Shown: positions 48,114-58,881 of the stretch, one piece after another
How positions within the stretch are numbered: position 1 is the first letter of the stretch
Layout: each line of letters begins with the position of its first letter
Assembly (NCBI GenBank): GCA_029718625.1
Contig: CM056380.1
Span: 18,226,886-18,290,885 of the forward strand
Direction: 5' to 3'
From: Synaphobranchus kaupii
Taxonomy: Eukaryota; Chordata; Actinopteri; Anguilliformes; Synaphobranchidae
DNA length: 64,000 bases
Translations under genes and position numbers: made by a program
Notes under the pieces: model-generated
What the model saw: the letters and a program-made list of their open reading frames with translations, nothing else
Database searches by the model: none
Told to the model about the DNA's origin: nothing

Positions 48114-48974
48114 TCAGGGCACCCCTTCAGGCACTGCTCTGTGACAGCATTGGCAGTGACCATAAAAGGTCATTCCTGTTGGGTGCAATGTGAAGGAAGG
48201 ATGAAGGAGGCAGAGAAAGGTGGCCTCGCTCCATATTTCACCCGCTTCACGGGGCAGTGCACTGCTGTCTCTTCATTATCTGAGCGGTCATTATCACCTT
48301 ATCAATGGCCGTGCAGTCCACACGGGAACAGGACATATGTCCCCCACGGAGGCGGACACCGTACCGCGAATACCTGGGGGCCGCGACCACTTAAACGTGA
48401 CAGCGAGTGGCTCAAGGTTACTTGAAGGTCACCGAGCCTTTATCCTGCCCCCCGCGATCCCCGTCACACGGCGACAGCCGCGGGTATCGCCAAAATATGA
48501 AGTCGGCACAGATAGCAAGGTGTTCTACCTACCCGACCAGGTAAAAAAATTAAATAAAATAGTCAAAACACGGACAACGTTCACCCACTGAATAACAAAA
48601 GAATTTCAACAAAAAATTATTCTGGATACATTTACAGGGTTTTTGCTTTTAATAGCGAATGTTGTTGAACGAACGTACGCAAGCTTTCAGCCGACGACGT
48701 GCCACTATTCGCTGTTTCTCTGGGACGGCCTCCCATCTGCGCAGGTTGTGGATTCACACTCCATTAATAAGAGTCTCAGAGCAGCTCACCCATCCGCTCC
48801 CTCACTTTGTAGCTTAGCCCCATGCACTCAGAGGTACATCTTAAATGCAGAAATAAACTGCATTCCGCCGTGTAGCCGCATGGCAAGGACCCTTACCATG
48901 GCCCTCAGTTTATGTCCCTCATAAGCATTTAAACAGCAGCATGTGTGAAATAAAGGCATCAGGTCATTTAAGTA

Positions 48975-49140
48975 AACTTCGCAGAGCGCGCGCAATCTGT
49001 TAGCGTGAGAAAAACCCTTTGCGTCGGTTCGCGGGGGCCGCGAAGACGGCGGCGGATCTCAGACGGTTAATAACGGTCAATTAAGCGGCCCTGTCTAGGG
49101 GAGGGCACGCTGTGATCTGTGGTTAACTGGGCTCTGTCAG
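48975..49140. promoter_or_regulatory. Candidate regulatory CpG-rich block
   Basis: CpG-rich (GCAGAGCGCGCGCAATC, GCGAAGACGGCGGCGGATC) next to homeodomain-type AT cores (GGTTAATAACGGTCAATTAA). Function is conjecture. Confidence 0.2.
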
Positions 49141-49468
49141 ACCGCTGCACTAAGCGCTACGCTAATCCAGTGTGCAGTCAGGAGCATGCGGACGTGTGCC
49201 TCTACCTCTCCGGCGCATCAGAGCCGACCGCATGCCGTTATGGACCTTCGGAGTGAGGGCGAGGAGGAGGGAGTGTGAGGGGGGGGAGGAAGTGCGGGGT
49301 GCACATAGTTTTGGGGTGGAACAGGTCACGAGCAGGTTAGGTGGGTAGAAAATACACACTGTACAGTGGGGGGGGGGGACACAGCCAACCAGTAGAGACT
49401 TACAGGTACAGGTAGAGCAAACTGCTACACAAAGAGAAAGCGTGTACACTGCACTCAGAGAGCGTGTG

Positions 49469-49470
<2 letters not shown>

Positions 49471-49512
<42 letters not shown>
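49471..49512. repeat. (GA)n microsatellite
   Basis: About 19 uninterrupted GA units. Confidence 0.95.
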
Positions 49513-49514
<2 letters not shown>

Positions 49515-50219
49515 GGAACGCATAGCAGCACCAATCTCCAATGTCACGCTTGACTGGAGGCAGAGCCAATTATACAGCCATTACAAGCTTCACTAACCAA
49601 CATGAAGGGTACGTGCAGACCCAATACAGGGGGGCTAGAGCAGGGCACGTCCCATGAACTGGGCCCTTTCTGCCGAAACAGCAGCACGGCACAGTGTACA
49701 CGCACGCACACACACACACAGACACCTTTTTCTCCCTGCAGCAGTGTGTGTTTTTGTGCGTGTGTGTGTGCGTGAATGCGCGTGCGTGTGTGCGTGTGGT
49801 GGGGGGACTCTACTGAATTAGTCCAGGCATGCATTAAACAACCTGGCTCTCCAATTTAACGCGTGCGCTGACACACTATGCCTGCAGTCACTTGCTCACG
49901 GATTGCTCCTGGATGTTTATTTCCCCAACGCTGTTCAGCATCCCCTTCCACACCACTGAGACAAACGCAAACAAGCTGCTTCTAGAGGGGGTCATACATC
50001 CATTCTAAGTGTAAGAAACGACTCAGAAGCAGGAAAAAGAACATACAGGACATTGTTCTTTTCTAGTCTGCTACGGGCCTAGCTGAAAGTCAGGAATGTA
50101 AATGCAAATCTTCAGCAAAAACAGTGTAAAAACACAAACACCCTCCTATCATGCATTGACTGTTTCATTGATCCTTCCAGGTGATCAGTACCTCCACAGG
50201 AAAGGTCAAAGGGCACAAT

Positions 50220-51010
50220 AAATCAACCTGAGGAAGCGCGCACGCGTTTCCCGTCCCGTGGCAGCCCTTGACGGAAGACCAGGCTGATCGGGAGCCAAAA
50301 GTTGCCTGGACGCAGGGAACTTACCCAAAATCATCCCGTGATCGTGTCCTCTTCTTCTCCTTTCAGAATTCCCTCAGTATCCCTTCAGTCCCGAACCTCT
50401 TTTTTTCTTTCCTTTCCCTGTACCAGGAGTAACGGCTCCGAGGCGTCTTCCTAGCTCTCCTTTATCCGTGACACCAACCAGCGAGTGAAAAAGTGGGAGA
50501 GGGGTCGCTCAGCGATGGTTCAGTCTCCGCCGCTGGCTCTGGGCTCTCGTGTGCCCCTTCTTCCCTCCCCAGCTGAGGAGGAGCTGTGTGTTCAAAGGCG
50601 GATGGGCGGTCAGTATGGCCGTGTGGTCCGTATGCCTGCCGGGGTCAGGGGTCGCAGTTGGGTGAGGCGAGGGGGGTGGGGGGGTGGGGGGGAGTTGAGA
50701 ACAGAGGAGAAAGGACACAGGCACCTGCAGTGCTCGTGGCTGGCTGAATCCCTGGCAGAGAGACGCAGGCGTTTCAAAAATCCCTCGCAGTGGCATTAAA
50801 AATCTGGCATGCAAAAGGTTTTCAGCGGGACCGTTTCAGAGAGACATGCCATACCAGAAATGTCTGAGAAGCACTGTCAAGCCCCTGCCTGCCTGCCTGC
50901 CTTTCTCTCTCTCTCTCTCTCTCTCTGCTCCTTGTTTTTTGGGGTTGGGTATAACCTAAAGGCACCTTACATGCCAGTGCTCTGATTGGTGGTAGCCTCA
51001 GCCAATGGGG
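50220..51010 (-). promoter_or_regulatory. Candidate CpG-rich promoter and first exon, minus strand
   Basis: On the minus strand an inverted CCAAT box (CCCATTGGC, 51009-51001) and a direct one (ACCAATCA, 50990-50983) lie about 15 bp apart. A weak GGTTATACCC and a GA repeat (50896-50924) follow, and then a CpG-rich stretch down to about 50220. At 50334-50332 there is ATGATTTTGG ending exactly at a consensus donor (GG|GTAAGT, intron from 50324), so a short coding start of M-I-L before an intron is possible. If transcribed it would sit inside the presumed dock3 intron, in the same direction. The long proline-rich open frame in the same block stops before the donor and is not favoured. No exon 2 was identified. 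Confidence 0.3.
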
Positions 51011-51582
51011 AAGCTGGGAGCTGCACACTATCCTGCAGAGTTAAAGTCATGGAGCAGACAGAATCAGCGTGATAAAGCCACTGTCGCTTTCTCGTCACCC
51101 TCCACCAACCACCCCCCCCCCCCTTACATTTTTTTCTTTCTCTGTGTCCGACAGTGTGCTCGCAAATTTCAGGGGATCCCCCCTGACTCCCCGCTAATCT
51201 CCCCAAACCTTACCCCAAGTTATTTGGCCGAAATGGACGTGCTTCAGGGTTAGAAATGGTCTTTACCCAATCCATCTCACACATCTATCACTTTCGTAAT
51301 ATTTGCGGGTAAAGGCTATTGTGTCTTTTTTCCACACCTCCCCAGCTTATGCAAAGGTAGCAGGAAGAGGAGGAACGGGAGGCTTTAGGGAAGAAGGAGG
51401 TAAAAAAAAAAAAAAGCAGACGCAATCAATAGTGACAGAAAAGGGGAAGCAGAACTAAATTCAAAATGACAGAGAGATTCCGAAGAAGAGAGGAGAACAA
51501 GAACGGTGAAGCGGGGGGTGGGGGTACTCGATAAGCAATGTGCCCTGTGGAGACGGAAGTCATACAGCAAACCAAACACGCC

Positions 51583-51620
<38 letters not shown>

Positions 51621-51814
51621 CCGTTTTGGCTCTGCGGCAGCACGCCGAATAAAATCACAGCAGAGAAAAGGTCTTTTCAAAAGCTGGGAGCCAGAATACT
51701 GCTGTGAAAATCACAGGGGCAAAGCTTAACAAAGCTGTCTAAAATGTTCAAATTCCTTCAGGCAAAATGGCTGCAAAACACACAGCGATACTCACGCATG
51801 CACACACACGCACG

Positions 51815-51847
<33 letters not shown>

Positions 51848-52365
51848 ATGTACGCGCGCACGCACACACACACACACACATATTATATATGGAATTGTGG
51901 CTCCCTTTTTCATTCACCTCTCGTTTCCTCCCTTTCTCTCCCCATTCCCCCACCATCTCTCACACTCATTCTCTCTCTCCCCATCTCTCTCTTTCTCTCT
52001 CACACTCCCCTTCCCTCTCTCGCTATCTCCTTCTCTCTCCCAGTTCCCCCATTTCTCTCTCGCTCTCCCTCTCCTTCCATCTCTCCCTCCCTGCCCCCCA
52101 CCCCCCTCCCTCTTTTCTCTGGATTGTGCAGTGTGAGTCAGGGAGTGCTGAAGTGAATACTAAAGAGCTTGGCTGACACTGCGTCCCTCACTGCCTGCCA
52201 GCATCACTGCACAACAACACACACACACAGACTCACACACACACACACAGCACCCTGTGCTTACACACAAACACACAGAAATGCTGTGTCCGCGGAAATG
52301 CTGCAAACTAGTGGGGGCCAAAACAGGCCCCCAACATCATTAACATTTACATCTATGTCTTAACG
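51011..52365. other. Microsatellite-rich non-coding sequence
   Basis: Contains (CT)n at 51583-51616, CA tracts at 51796-51882 and 52218-52282, and a CT/CCCT tract at 51900-52112. No exon recognised. Confidence 0.6.
51796..52112. repeat. (CA)n plus adjacent polypyrimidine tract
   Basis: CA/CGCGCA-rich repeats to about 51882, a short AT spacer, then more than 200 bp of CTCTCTCC-type sequence. The arrangement is the same as at 16620-17132. Confidence 0.9.
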
Positions 52366-53092
52366 TCTCCATCTACCAACTCCATCTACATCTCCATCCA
52401 CATCCCTGTCTACACCTACCAGCTCCATCTACGTACATCTCCATCCAAATCCCTGTCTACATCTACCAGCTCCATCTACATCTCCAGCCACATCCCTGTC
52501 TACACCTACCAGCTCCATCTACATCTTCATCCAAATCCCTGTCTACATCTACCAACTCCATCTACATCTCCATCCACATCCCTGTATACACCTACCAGCT
52601 CCATCTACGTACATCTCCATCCAAATCCCTGTCTACATCTACCAGCTCCAGCTACATCTCCATCCAAATCCCTGTATACACCTACCAGCTCCATCTACAT
52701 CTCCATCCACATCCCTGTCTACACCTACCAGCTCCATCTACATCTCCATCCAAATCCCTGTCTACATCTACCAACTCCATCTACATCTCCATCCACATCC
52801 CTGTCTACACCTACCAGCTCCATCTACATCTCCATCCACATCCCTGTCTACACCTACCAACTCCATCTACATCTCTATCCACGTCCCCATCTACATCTAC
52901 CAGCTCCATCTACATCTCCATCCACATCCCTGTATACATCTACCAGCTCCATCTACATCTCCATCCAAATCCCTGTCTACATCTACCAACTCTCCATCTA
53001 CATCTCCATCCACATCCCTGTCTACATCTACCAGCTCCATCTACATCTCCATCTACATCCCTGTCTCTACCTACCAGCTCCATCTACATCTC
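52366..53092. repeat. 43-bp minisatellite, about 17 copies
   Basis: The unit is CTCCATCTACATCTCCATCC followed by ACATCCCTGTCTACACCTAC and CAG. It is internally built from the shorter motif ATCTACATCTCC. Variants insert GTAC or use CCAAATCC. Confidence 0.95.
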
Positions 53093-54037
53093 TGCACCTG
53101 GGGTTGGTATAAAGACCCACATGCGGTGCTGGGCACGGTCCCGCGCGTCTCTTCCCCCCATCCACCCACTGTATACTCTTTAGGAATGTGACCCTCTGTA
53201 TATCGGCAGCAGAAGGCTGGAGTAGGGTTTCCTCATTAGTCGAACCTGTATCAATAATTCAGGCTCGGGCCATGTCGCGCTCAATGGGCCAGGCTCTAAT
53301 GGGCTGTCCAGGCTGGTGAAGGCCCGGCCCAGCACGACTTTAATGGATGTCATGATGAGAGGGTGAAATCGGAGCAGGGGGATCCTCTGTCAAACCTAGG
53401 GGTGGTGTCTGAGAAGCTGGCCTGAGGACAGGTGCACGGGGAGATCGACAGGGACGAGGGACGGGGGTTGGGGGGGGCAGGGGGGAGAGGAGCGAAAGGG
53501 CAAAGTGGAGTGGCAGGGAGGCAGATAGAGTGATGATGGGTAAAAAAGAGGAGGGAAGTTGGAAAAGTCGACAGGATAACCCTGTTTCCTAATTATGAGC
53601 CCTTTTAAAACTGAATTTTTACGCACCTTTCGGCCGTGTCCCACACACTGGGCCCCCTGCCAATCTCACAAACTTTAGTGTGTCGACACCCCTGCCAACC
53701 TCACAAACTTATCTAGTGTGTCGATAAAAATGATTTTGGGCGGAGACCTGCAGTCCGTTGGGCGACTGACTCCCATGCCATATGCGAGCCCCCATTTGCT
53801 TGCAGGCGTTTGATCCCCTGCCGTGGCGCCTATTCAGCTCCGGTCCCTTCTGTACCTGTTACTCTCTCTGCTTTCTAGCAAAAAATACTAAAAGAGGACA
53901 GGGTTGACAAAGCTCAAATAGACCATCAGTTTATGATTGACACATTAAGGTTGGCGAGATTGGCAGGCGATCCAATATTCCTTTGTAGTAATCATTCTAC
54001 TAATCTAATCATTTCTATGTGATGATTGTGCATATTT
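53093..54037. other. Unassigned non-coding sequence up to the gap
   Basis: Contains a direct repeat of CCTGCCAAnCTCACAAACTT near 53656 and 53691. Nothing else assigned. Confidence 0.45.
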
Positions 54038-54537
54038 NNNNNNNNNNNNNNNNNNNNNNNNNNNNNNNNNNNNNNNNNNNNNNNNNNNNNNNNNNNNNNN
54101 NNNNNNNNNNNNNNNNNNNNNNNNNNNNNNNNNNNNNNNNNNNNNNNNNNNNNNNNNNNNNNNNNNNNNNNNNNNNNNNNNNNNNNNNNNNNNNNNNNNN
54201 NNNNNNNNNNNNNNNNNNNNNNNNNNNNNNNNNNNNNNNNNNNNNNNNNNNNNNNNNNNNNNNNNNNNNNNNNNNNNNNNNNNNNNNNNNNNNNNNNNNN
54301 NNNNNNNNNNNNNNNNNNNNNNNNNNNNNNNNNNNNNNNNNNNNNNNNNNNNNNNNNNNNNNNNNNNNNNNNNNNNNNNNNNNNNNNNNNNNNNNNNNNN
54401 NNNNNNNNNNNNNNNNNNNNNNNNNNNNNNNNNNNNNNNNNNNNNNNNNNNNNNNNNNNNNNNNNNNNNNNNNNNNNNNNNNNNNNNNNNNNNNNNNNNN
54501 NNNNNNNNNNNNNNNNNNNNNNNNNNNNNNNNNNNNN
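54038..54537. other. Assembly gap (500 N)
   Basis: Exactly 500 Ns, probably a placeholder. The 173-314-residue open frames spanning it are meaningless. Confidence 0.99.
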
Positions 54538-54625
54538 TAAGATGGAAATATGTAGTTAAGCAATCCTAGCCTCCTTTTCCCCTTCTGTGATGAGGCTTGT
54601 GACACAGGGTTTATGGAGAAGTGTG

Positions 54626-54874
54626 TCTGAATATATGTGAGTGTGTATGCATATGTGTGTGTGTGAGTCTGTGTGCGTGAGTGTGTGTGCATATACTGTA
54701 TGTATGTGTGTGTGTGTGTGTGCATATATGTGTGCACATATGTGAGTGTGTATGCATGTGTGTGTGCACGTGTGTGACTGTGTGAGTGTGTGTGCATATG
54801 TGTGAGTGTGTATGCATATGTGTGTGCACATGTGTGTACATGTGTGACTGTGTGTGTGAGTGTATGTGCATATA
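54626..54874. repeat. GT-rich compound microsatellite
   Basis: Interrupted GT repeats organised in blocks such as GTGAGTGTGTATGCATATGT that recur every 30-40 bp. Confidence 0.9.
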
Positions 54875-55157
54875 CAGTGCCGTGAAAAAGTTGTTGCCCC
54901 CTTCCTGATTTACTCTGTTGCATATTTTTTGCACTGGATGTTTTCAGATCTTTAGACAAAATATAATATTGATTTTAGGGAACCTGAGTGAACAAATGAC
55001 ACATTTGTTTTTTACTTATTTCATTTATTTAATGAACAAAAAATCCCAACACCCATTTCCGTTGTGTGAAAAAGTAATTGCCCCCTTAACTTCCAGCCAA
55101 TGTAGAATAAAGTAATAATTTTTTATATTTGGTCACATCTCCTTAGCATGCCATGAC

Positions 55158-55870
55158 TGTGAGGGGGAGTGTAAGGTTCGGAGAACCAAACGCGATCGAT
55201 AAGGATTTCTAAAAGAGTATCTAGAAAGATACGCCACAAATGCGGAAGTAGCCGCACAGGACGGAGATAACAGAGGATCGGGAGCAAAACTTCCCTAGCA
55301 CAAGGCAAAACAAAGCAACCTCAAAAACTGAGGCGATCTCGATAAACAGCGAGAATAACTAACAAAAGAACCTCACACACTAAATAATTAGGCGTAACAA
55401 GAGGTAACGAAACAAAGCAAAACTATAAAATGAGTGAAGGAAAAGAACAGAAAATAAAACTTGTTATCCAGAGCTCTTGTGGCGAAAGAGCTGAACACAA
55501 AAGATAACAAGTAACAAGAATAAAGGATAAAGAGAAAGATTGGAAATAAAAGAGAAAACCAATATAATCCTAATTCTCTAACCAGACTTGCTGCGTTTCT
55601 TATTCATACGAACCAGAAATGCAGCGACCAAATTTCTTATGCCTTACCGACTTCGTTGTCAACATAGCAAAGACCAATATCGAAGTGCCGAAAGGTGGAA
55701 GTCCTGAGCTATATATAGTAAGCAGGAAATCCAAAACAGGTGAAAGGGATAATTGCCGGGCGAGATTACAACACCAGAACGGAGGCGGAAAAAATCCGAT
55801 AGAGCGTCCCAATGACACCAAAAAGAAAACCAAACGCAGAAAACAGCAGAGGCTGCTAATAACCATGACA
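55158..55870 (-). mobile_element. Solo LTR, gypsy-like, 713 bp
   Basis: On the minus strand it starts TGTCATGGTT at 55870 and ends CCCCCTCACA at 55158. It is bounded by perfect ATGAC duplications (55153-55157, 55871-55875), and removing it restores the transposon sequence CCATGACTTCCTGATG. The TATA box GCTATATATAG lies near 55709-55719, followed by CACTTCGATATTGG, the same promoter arrangement as in the 1842-bp LTR. It lies sense to dock3. Internal genes absent. Confidence 0.88.
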
Positions 55871-55952
55871 ATGACTTCCTGATGTCTGTGACCCCAACAA
55901 TATCAAAAGACTCATGATATCTTATTTTCTGGTACTCCTACAAGCGATACTA

Positions 55953-56513
55953 CACTGCCTGGCCAAAAAAAAAGTTGCACACTGCACACTCGTTGGACCG
56001 CTTTCAGCTTTGATTACGGTGTGCATTCGTCGTGGCATTGTTTCGACAACCTTATGCAACGTCACAACATTTATTTCCATCCAGAGTTGCATAAATTTTT
56101 GGCCGAGATCTTGTATTAACAATGGGAGAGTCGAACCACTCCGTAAAGTCTTCTCCAGCACATCACAAAGACTTTCAATGGGGTTACGGTCAGGACTCTG
56201 GTGGCTAATTCATGTGTGAAAATGATTCCTCATGATCCCTGAACCACTCTTTCACAATTTGAGCCTGATGAATCTTGGCATTGTCGTCCTGGAATATTCC
56301 CATTGATGGGATAACCTTAAGTTATCAGTACATCAGTACATATGTCATTCAGTACATTCAGGTACTCAGACATTTTATTGCTGCATAACGTTGCTGAGCC
56401 TAGACCTGACCAATTGAAGCAAACCCAGATCATAACACTGCCTCCAGAGGTTTTGTATAGTGAGCACTATGCATGACGGGTGCAACGGCGACTTTTTTTT
56501 TGGCCAGGCAGTG
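55953..56513 (-). mobile_element. Tc1 relic with CACTGCCTGGCC ends and transposase C-terminus
   Basis: The perfect CACTGCCTGGCCAAAAAAAA inverted ends are flanked by TA (55951-55952, 56514-56515). The minus strand still encodes the C-terminal part of a Tc1 transposase, including EKTLRSGSTLPLLIQDLG and VVTLHKVVETMPRRMHTVIK, with the DxNPIESLCDVL segment of the DDE domain just upstream. The N-terminal DNA-binding half and the first catalytic Asp are deleted and there are frame breaks, so it is inactive. Confidence 0.9.
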
Positions 56514-57007
56514 TATAACCTCTCTGCATTTGAATGGATCTCTATGGGAATTTGGGGGTGGGACTAGATTTAGCTATAAATTATGCTGAAAACAGTATGG
56601 AATACATGGGTGGTAAAATGGCTGTAAGTCATCAAGGGCCTGACGTATCAAACGAGCCTCAAACCATCACTCTGCTGCCAGATATGCAGTAGATATGGAT
56701 GGATCACTTTAAAGGTTGTTTCTCCTGACAAATTTTCCTATTGAACTCTATGAAAAAATAAGTCAGGAGAAGAAACCCTTCAAGTTACATCCATTACATT
56801 ACATCGTTCTCCATACTCACACTCACAATCTGAGAGTAGCCTATTTGTGGAGATCTGCAATGCATATTGTAAGTTGTGCTGAAAACTAATGTTTTTTTTA
56901 GGTAGGGTTGCAAAGGGGGATCATTTTCCAGGAAACTTTCGGAAATGTTTTGCCAATTTTCCATCTTATGCCTATAAGACCAATATATAAAATAAGACCA
57001 ATATTAT

Positions 57008-57545
57008 GTTCAAATAACATGCATTCATTCTAACATCCATTTATGCAAAAAACTTCATTTTTTTCCAAACAAAGTTGAGTGGAAAAAAATAAGGAAGTGA
57101 TAACTCGCAAAAATGCATCCTCCTTTCCACCACTACCACCTCGTCTCCTCCGTTCCCCAGAAAACGGCTGTTGTGTTCTAATCTAATGTTACTGATTTCA
57201 TATTAATTGTTACATATTAATTAATGTCTCGACGCAAACCGCAATGTCAGCTACATTGTATACTGTACAAGCAACTACTTGTACTTCAAACTTACAGGCT
57301 GTTTTACATACTTCCGGGTAGGAGATGAGTGGAGGAAAGGAGGTGAGGAGTAAAGAATATTGGGATGCACCCTTAATCGCCTCATTTTCAGCAAATCTCC
57401 GCCCTGCGTGCGAATATACTGGAGAGATGCTTAAAACAGACATCTCTTGTCAAATATCACAAATAGCCTAATCACAAATAGCTAAAGCTAAGCAAATTTT
57501 GGGAGTAAGTGCCATTTGCATGTGATTATCTTAACTCAGATTTAA
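57008..57545. mobile_element. Diverged copy related to the right part of 40425-40756
   Basis: Shares ACATGCATTCATTCT, CGCCTCATTTTCA, ATACTGGAGAG(A/G)(T/C)GCTTAAAAC and AATCACAAATAGCT in the same order. The terminal GATTCTGGCCC end is decayed. Confidence 0.65.
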
Positions 57546-57944
57546 AAAATGGTTTGTTTTGCACTGAATGCTCTTTGTCACACAAATATCTTTTCAGGAT
57601 TTTGTGAAAAACCTACTGAATTTGGGTTGCTATAGGGTTACAATGCTCTATAAATTTCATAAATAACCAGCAATAAGTAATACAAAATAAATATTATACG
57701 CATCACCCCCACTCCAGCGAGGGTCACTGGGTTGTATACCGTATTCAGGCAGGAGCGGTGCTACCCGAATACAAACAGCAAACCCAGCTTCCTCAAATAC
57801 GGCTCAATCACGGCTAATTAGCCAAGTGAGCCGGAGGATAGATCGCAATCTTCTCACTCTTGGGAATCCATCCACCAATGAAACAGAGAGGCCAATTTCC
57901 ACCCAGTCAAACAATGCAGATGTCCAGTGAAGAGAGGGAGGCGA

Positions 57945-58100
57945 GGGCTGTCTGTAGAGAGAGCTGGTAATTACCCTGAGAATGGACAGGGAAATTGAGC
58001 GGCAATTATGCTCCTGACCTGGAGAGAGGAGGGGGGGAGAGGGATCAGGAGATCACAGGACCTATAAATTGTCATGAAACAGGGCCAGAGCCCTGATAGT
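57945..58100. promoter_or_regulatory. Candidate conserved non-coding block
   Basis: Unique-looking sequence with paired homeodomain-type cores: GGTAATTACC, itself a perfect 10-bp palindrome, and GGCAATTATG. Conservation not testable here. Confidence 0.2.
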
Positions 58101-58881
58101 TAAGCCGATAAACGTGAGAATTCGCCGTGATCCACGGTCGGCCCCCCCGGTCGGCCCCTGGTTGTTTCGGTCTCCCGGGCCTCATTCTGAGCGCTCTGAG
58201 GTCGCTCTTTTGCTGTATTTTAATGCCTACAGTCATTTCCTGTCACACCAGAGCTGTGGCAGAAGGGGCGGAGCTATGAGATTGACAGGACATGATTCAT
58301 CCATTATGGCTTGGATTGAAATCAAATTAAATACATGCATTTTGACTTTTCATGTTACATGTCCTAAAATAGATTTTAATTTGGTTTTGACCGCATATTA
58401 TCCAAGAAGAGATTTTTAATTCATTAAGCATATAAACATCACATTCAATCATTATTTTTCACTTTTCAGAGGAAGTAGTCGACTGTTTTTTTTTGTGATT
58501 TGTCCAAAAAAATTGTTAATGCTTCAACCATATTTCCCAGGGATTTTCTTCATACATATTTATCAAATTTAGATAATTTATCATTAATATGAGTAGAACC
58601 AATCTAATGTTTAATATGGAGTGGATCACTGAAACTGTATTTGCCTCTTAAGTGGGTCATAAGCTGTTGAATACATTAGTTTATACACTGCTTATGAGAG
58701 TGAAAGACCTTAGTTATTGAGGGAGTGAAGTAGACTTGTGACAGACGGTTATAGATGTTACGGGTAAGTGCAGTGTAAGGGCTGTAATTCCCAGTGCAAT
58801 TTCTGTTTTTGAATCTTGATATTTGGACAATGTTAAAAAGGCCAAGTGATCCTCAGTGGCAGACTTGAATAAGAATGAAGG

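Larger units (their letters stand above)
48114..50219. other. Non-coding stretch, partly CpG-rich
   Basis: CpG is frequent at about 48340-48500 and 48980-49250. Simple repeats: a G-run at 49369-49378, (GA)n at 49471-49512, CA/GT tracts at 49700-49800. No exon recognised. Confidence 0.45.
54875..56806. mobile_element. Tc1-type element (right end lost) carrying palindromic core copy 3
   Basis: The left end CAGTGCCGTGAAAAAGTTGT TGCCCCC follows TA. An internal direct repeat GTGTGAAAAAGTAATTGCCC at 55064-55083 gives an IR/DR-like arrangement distinct from the Sleeping Beauty-type one. The core follows from 55125. It contains a solo LTR and a Tc1 relic as later insertions, and the right arm is truncated near 56806. 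Confidence 0.75.
55125..56806. repeat. Palindromic core copy 3 (twice interrupted, truncated)
   Basis: Segments 55125-55157, 55871-55952 and 56514-56806 join to give one nearly complete arm plus the loop. Included are ATTTGGTCACATCTCC, the TCAAAAGACTCATGATATCT block missing from copy 1, and TTTCTCCTGACAAATTTTCC mirrored by AGTCAGGAGAAGAAACCC. Confidence 0.82.
56807..58881. other. Mostly unassigned non-coding sequence
   Basis: Contains a diverged relative of the 39586-40756 element (57008-57545) and a possible regulatory block (57945-58100). Otherwise AT-rich with nothing recognised. Confidence 0.45.

Noticed and set aside
47663..48425. Open frames rich in CPLEG or SPLTD repeats
   Set aside because: Consequence of a 15-bp tandem period; the array sits in presumed intron.
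50509..50814. Proline-rich minus-strand open frame as a protein exon
   Set aside because: No recognised domain, ends before the candidate splice donor, and is driven by a C-rich run.
54015..54959. 314-residue minus-strand open frame
   Set aside because: Spans the 500-N gap and a GT microsatellite.
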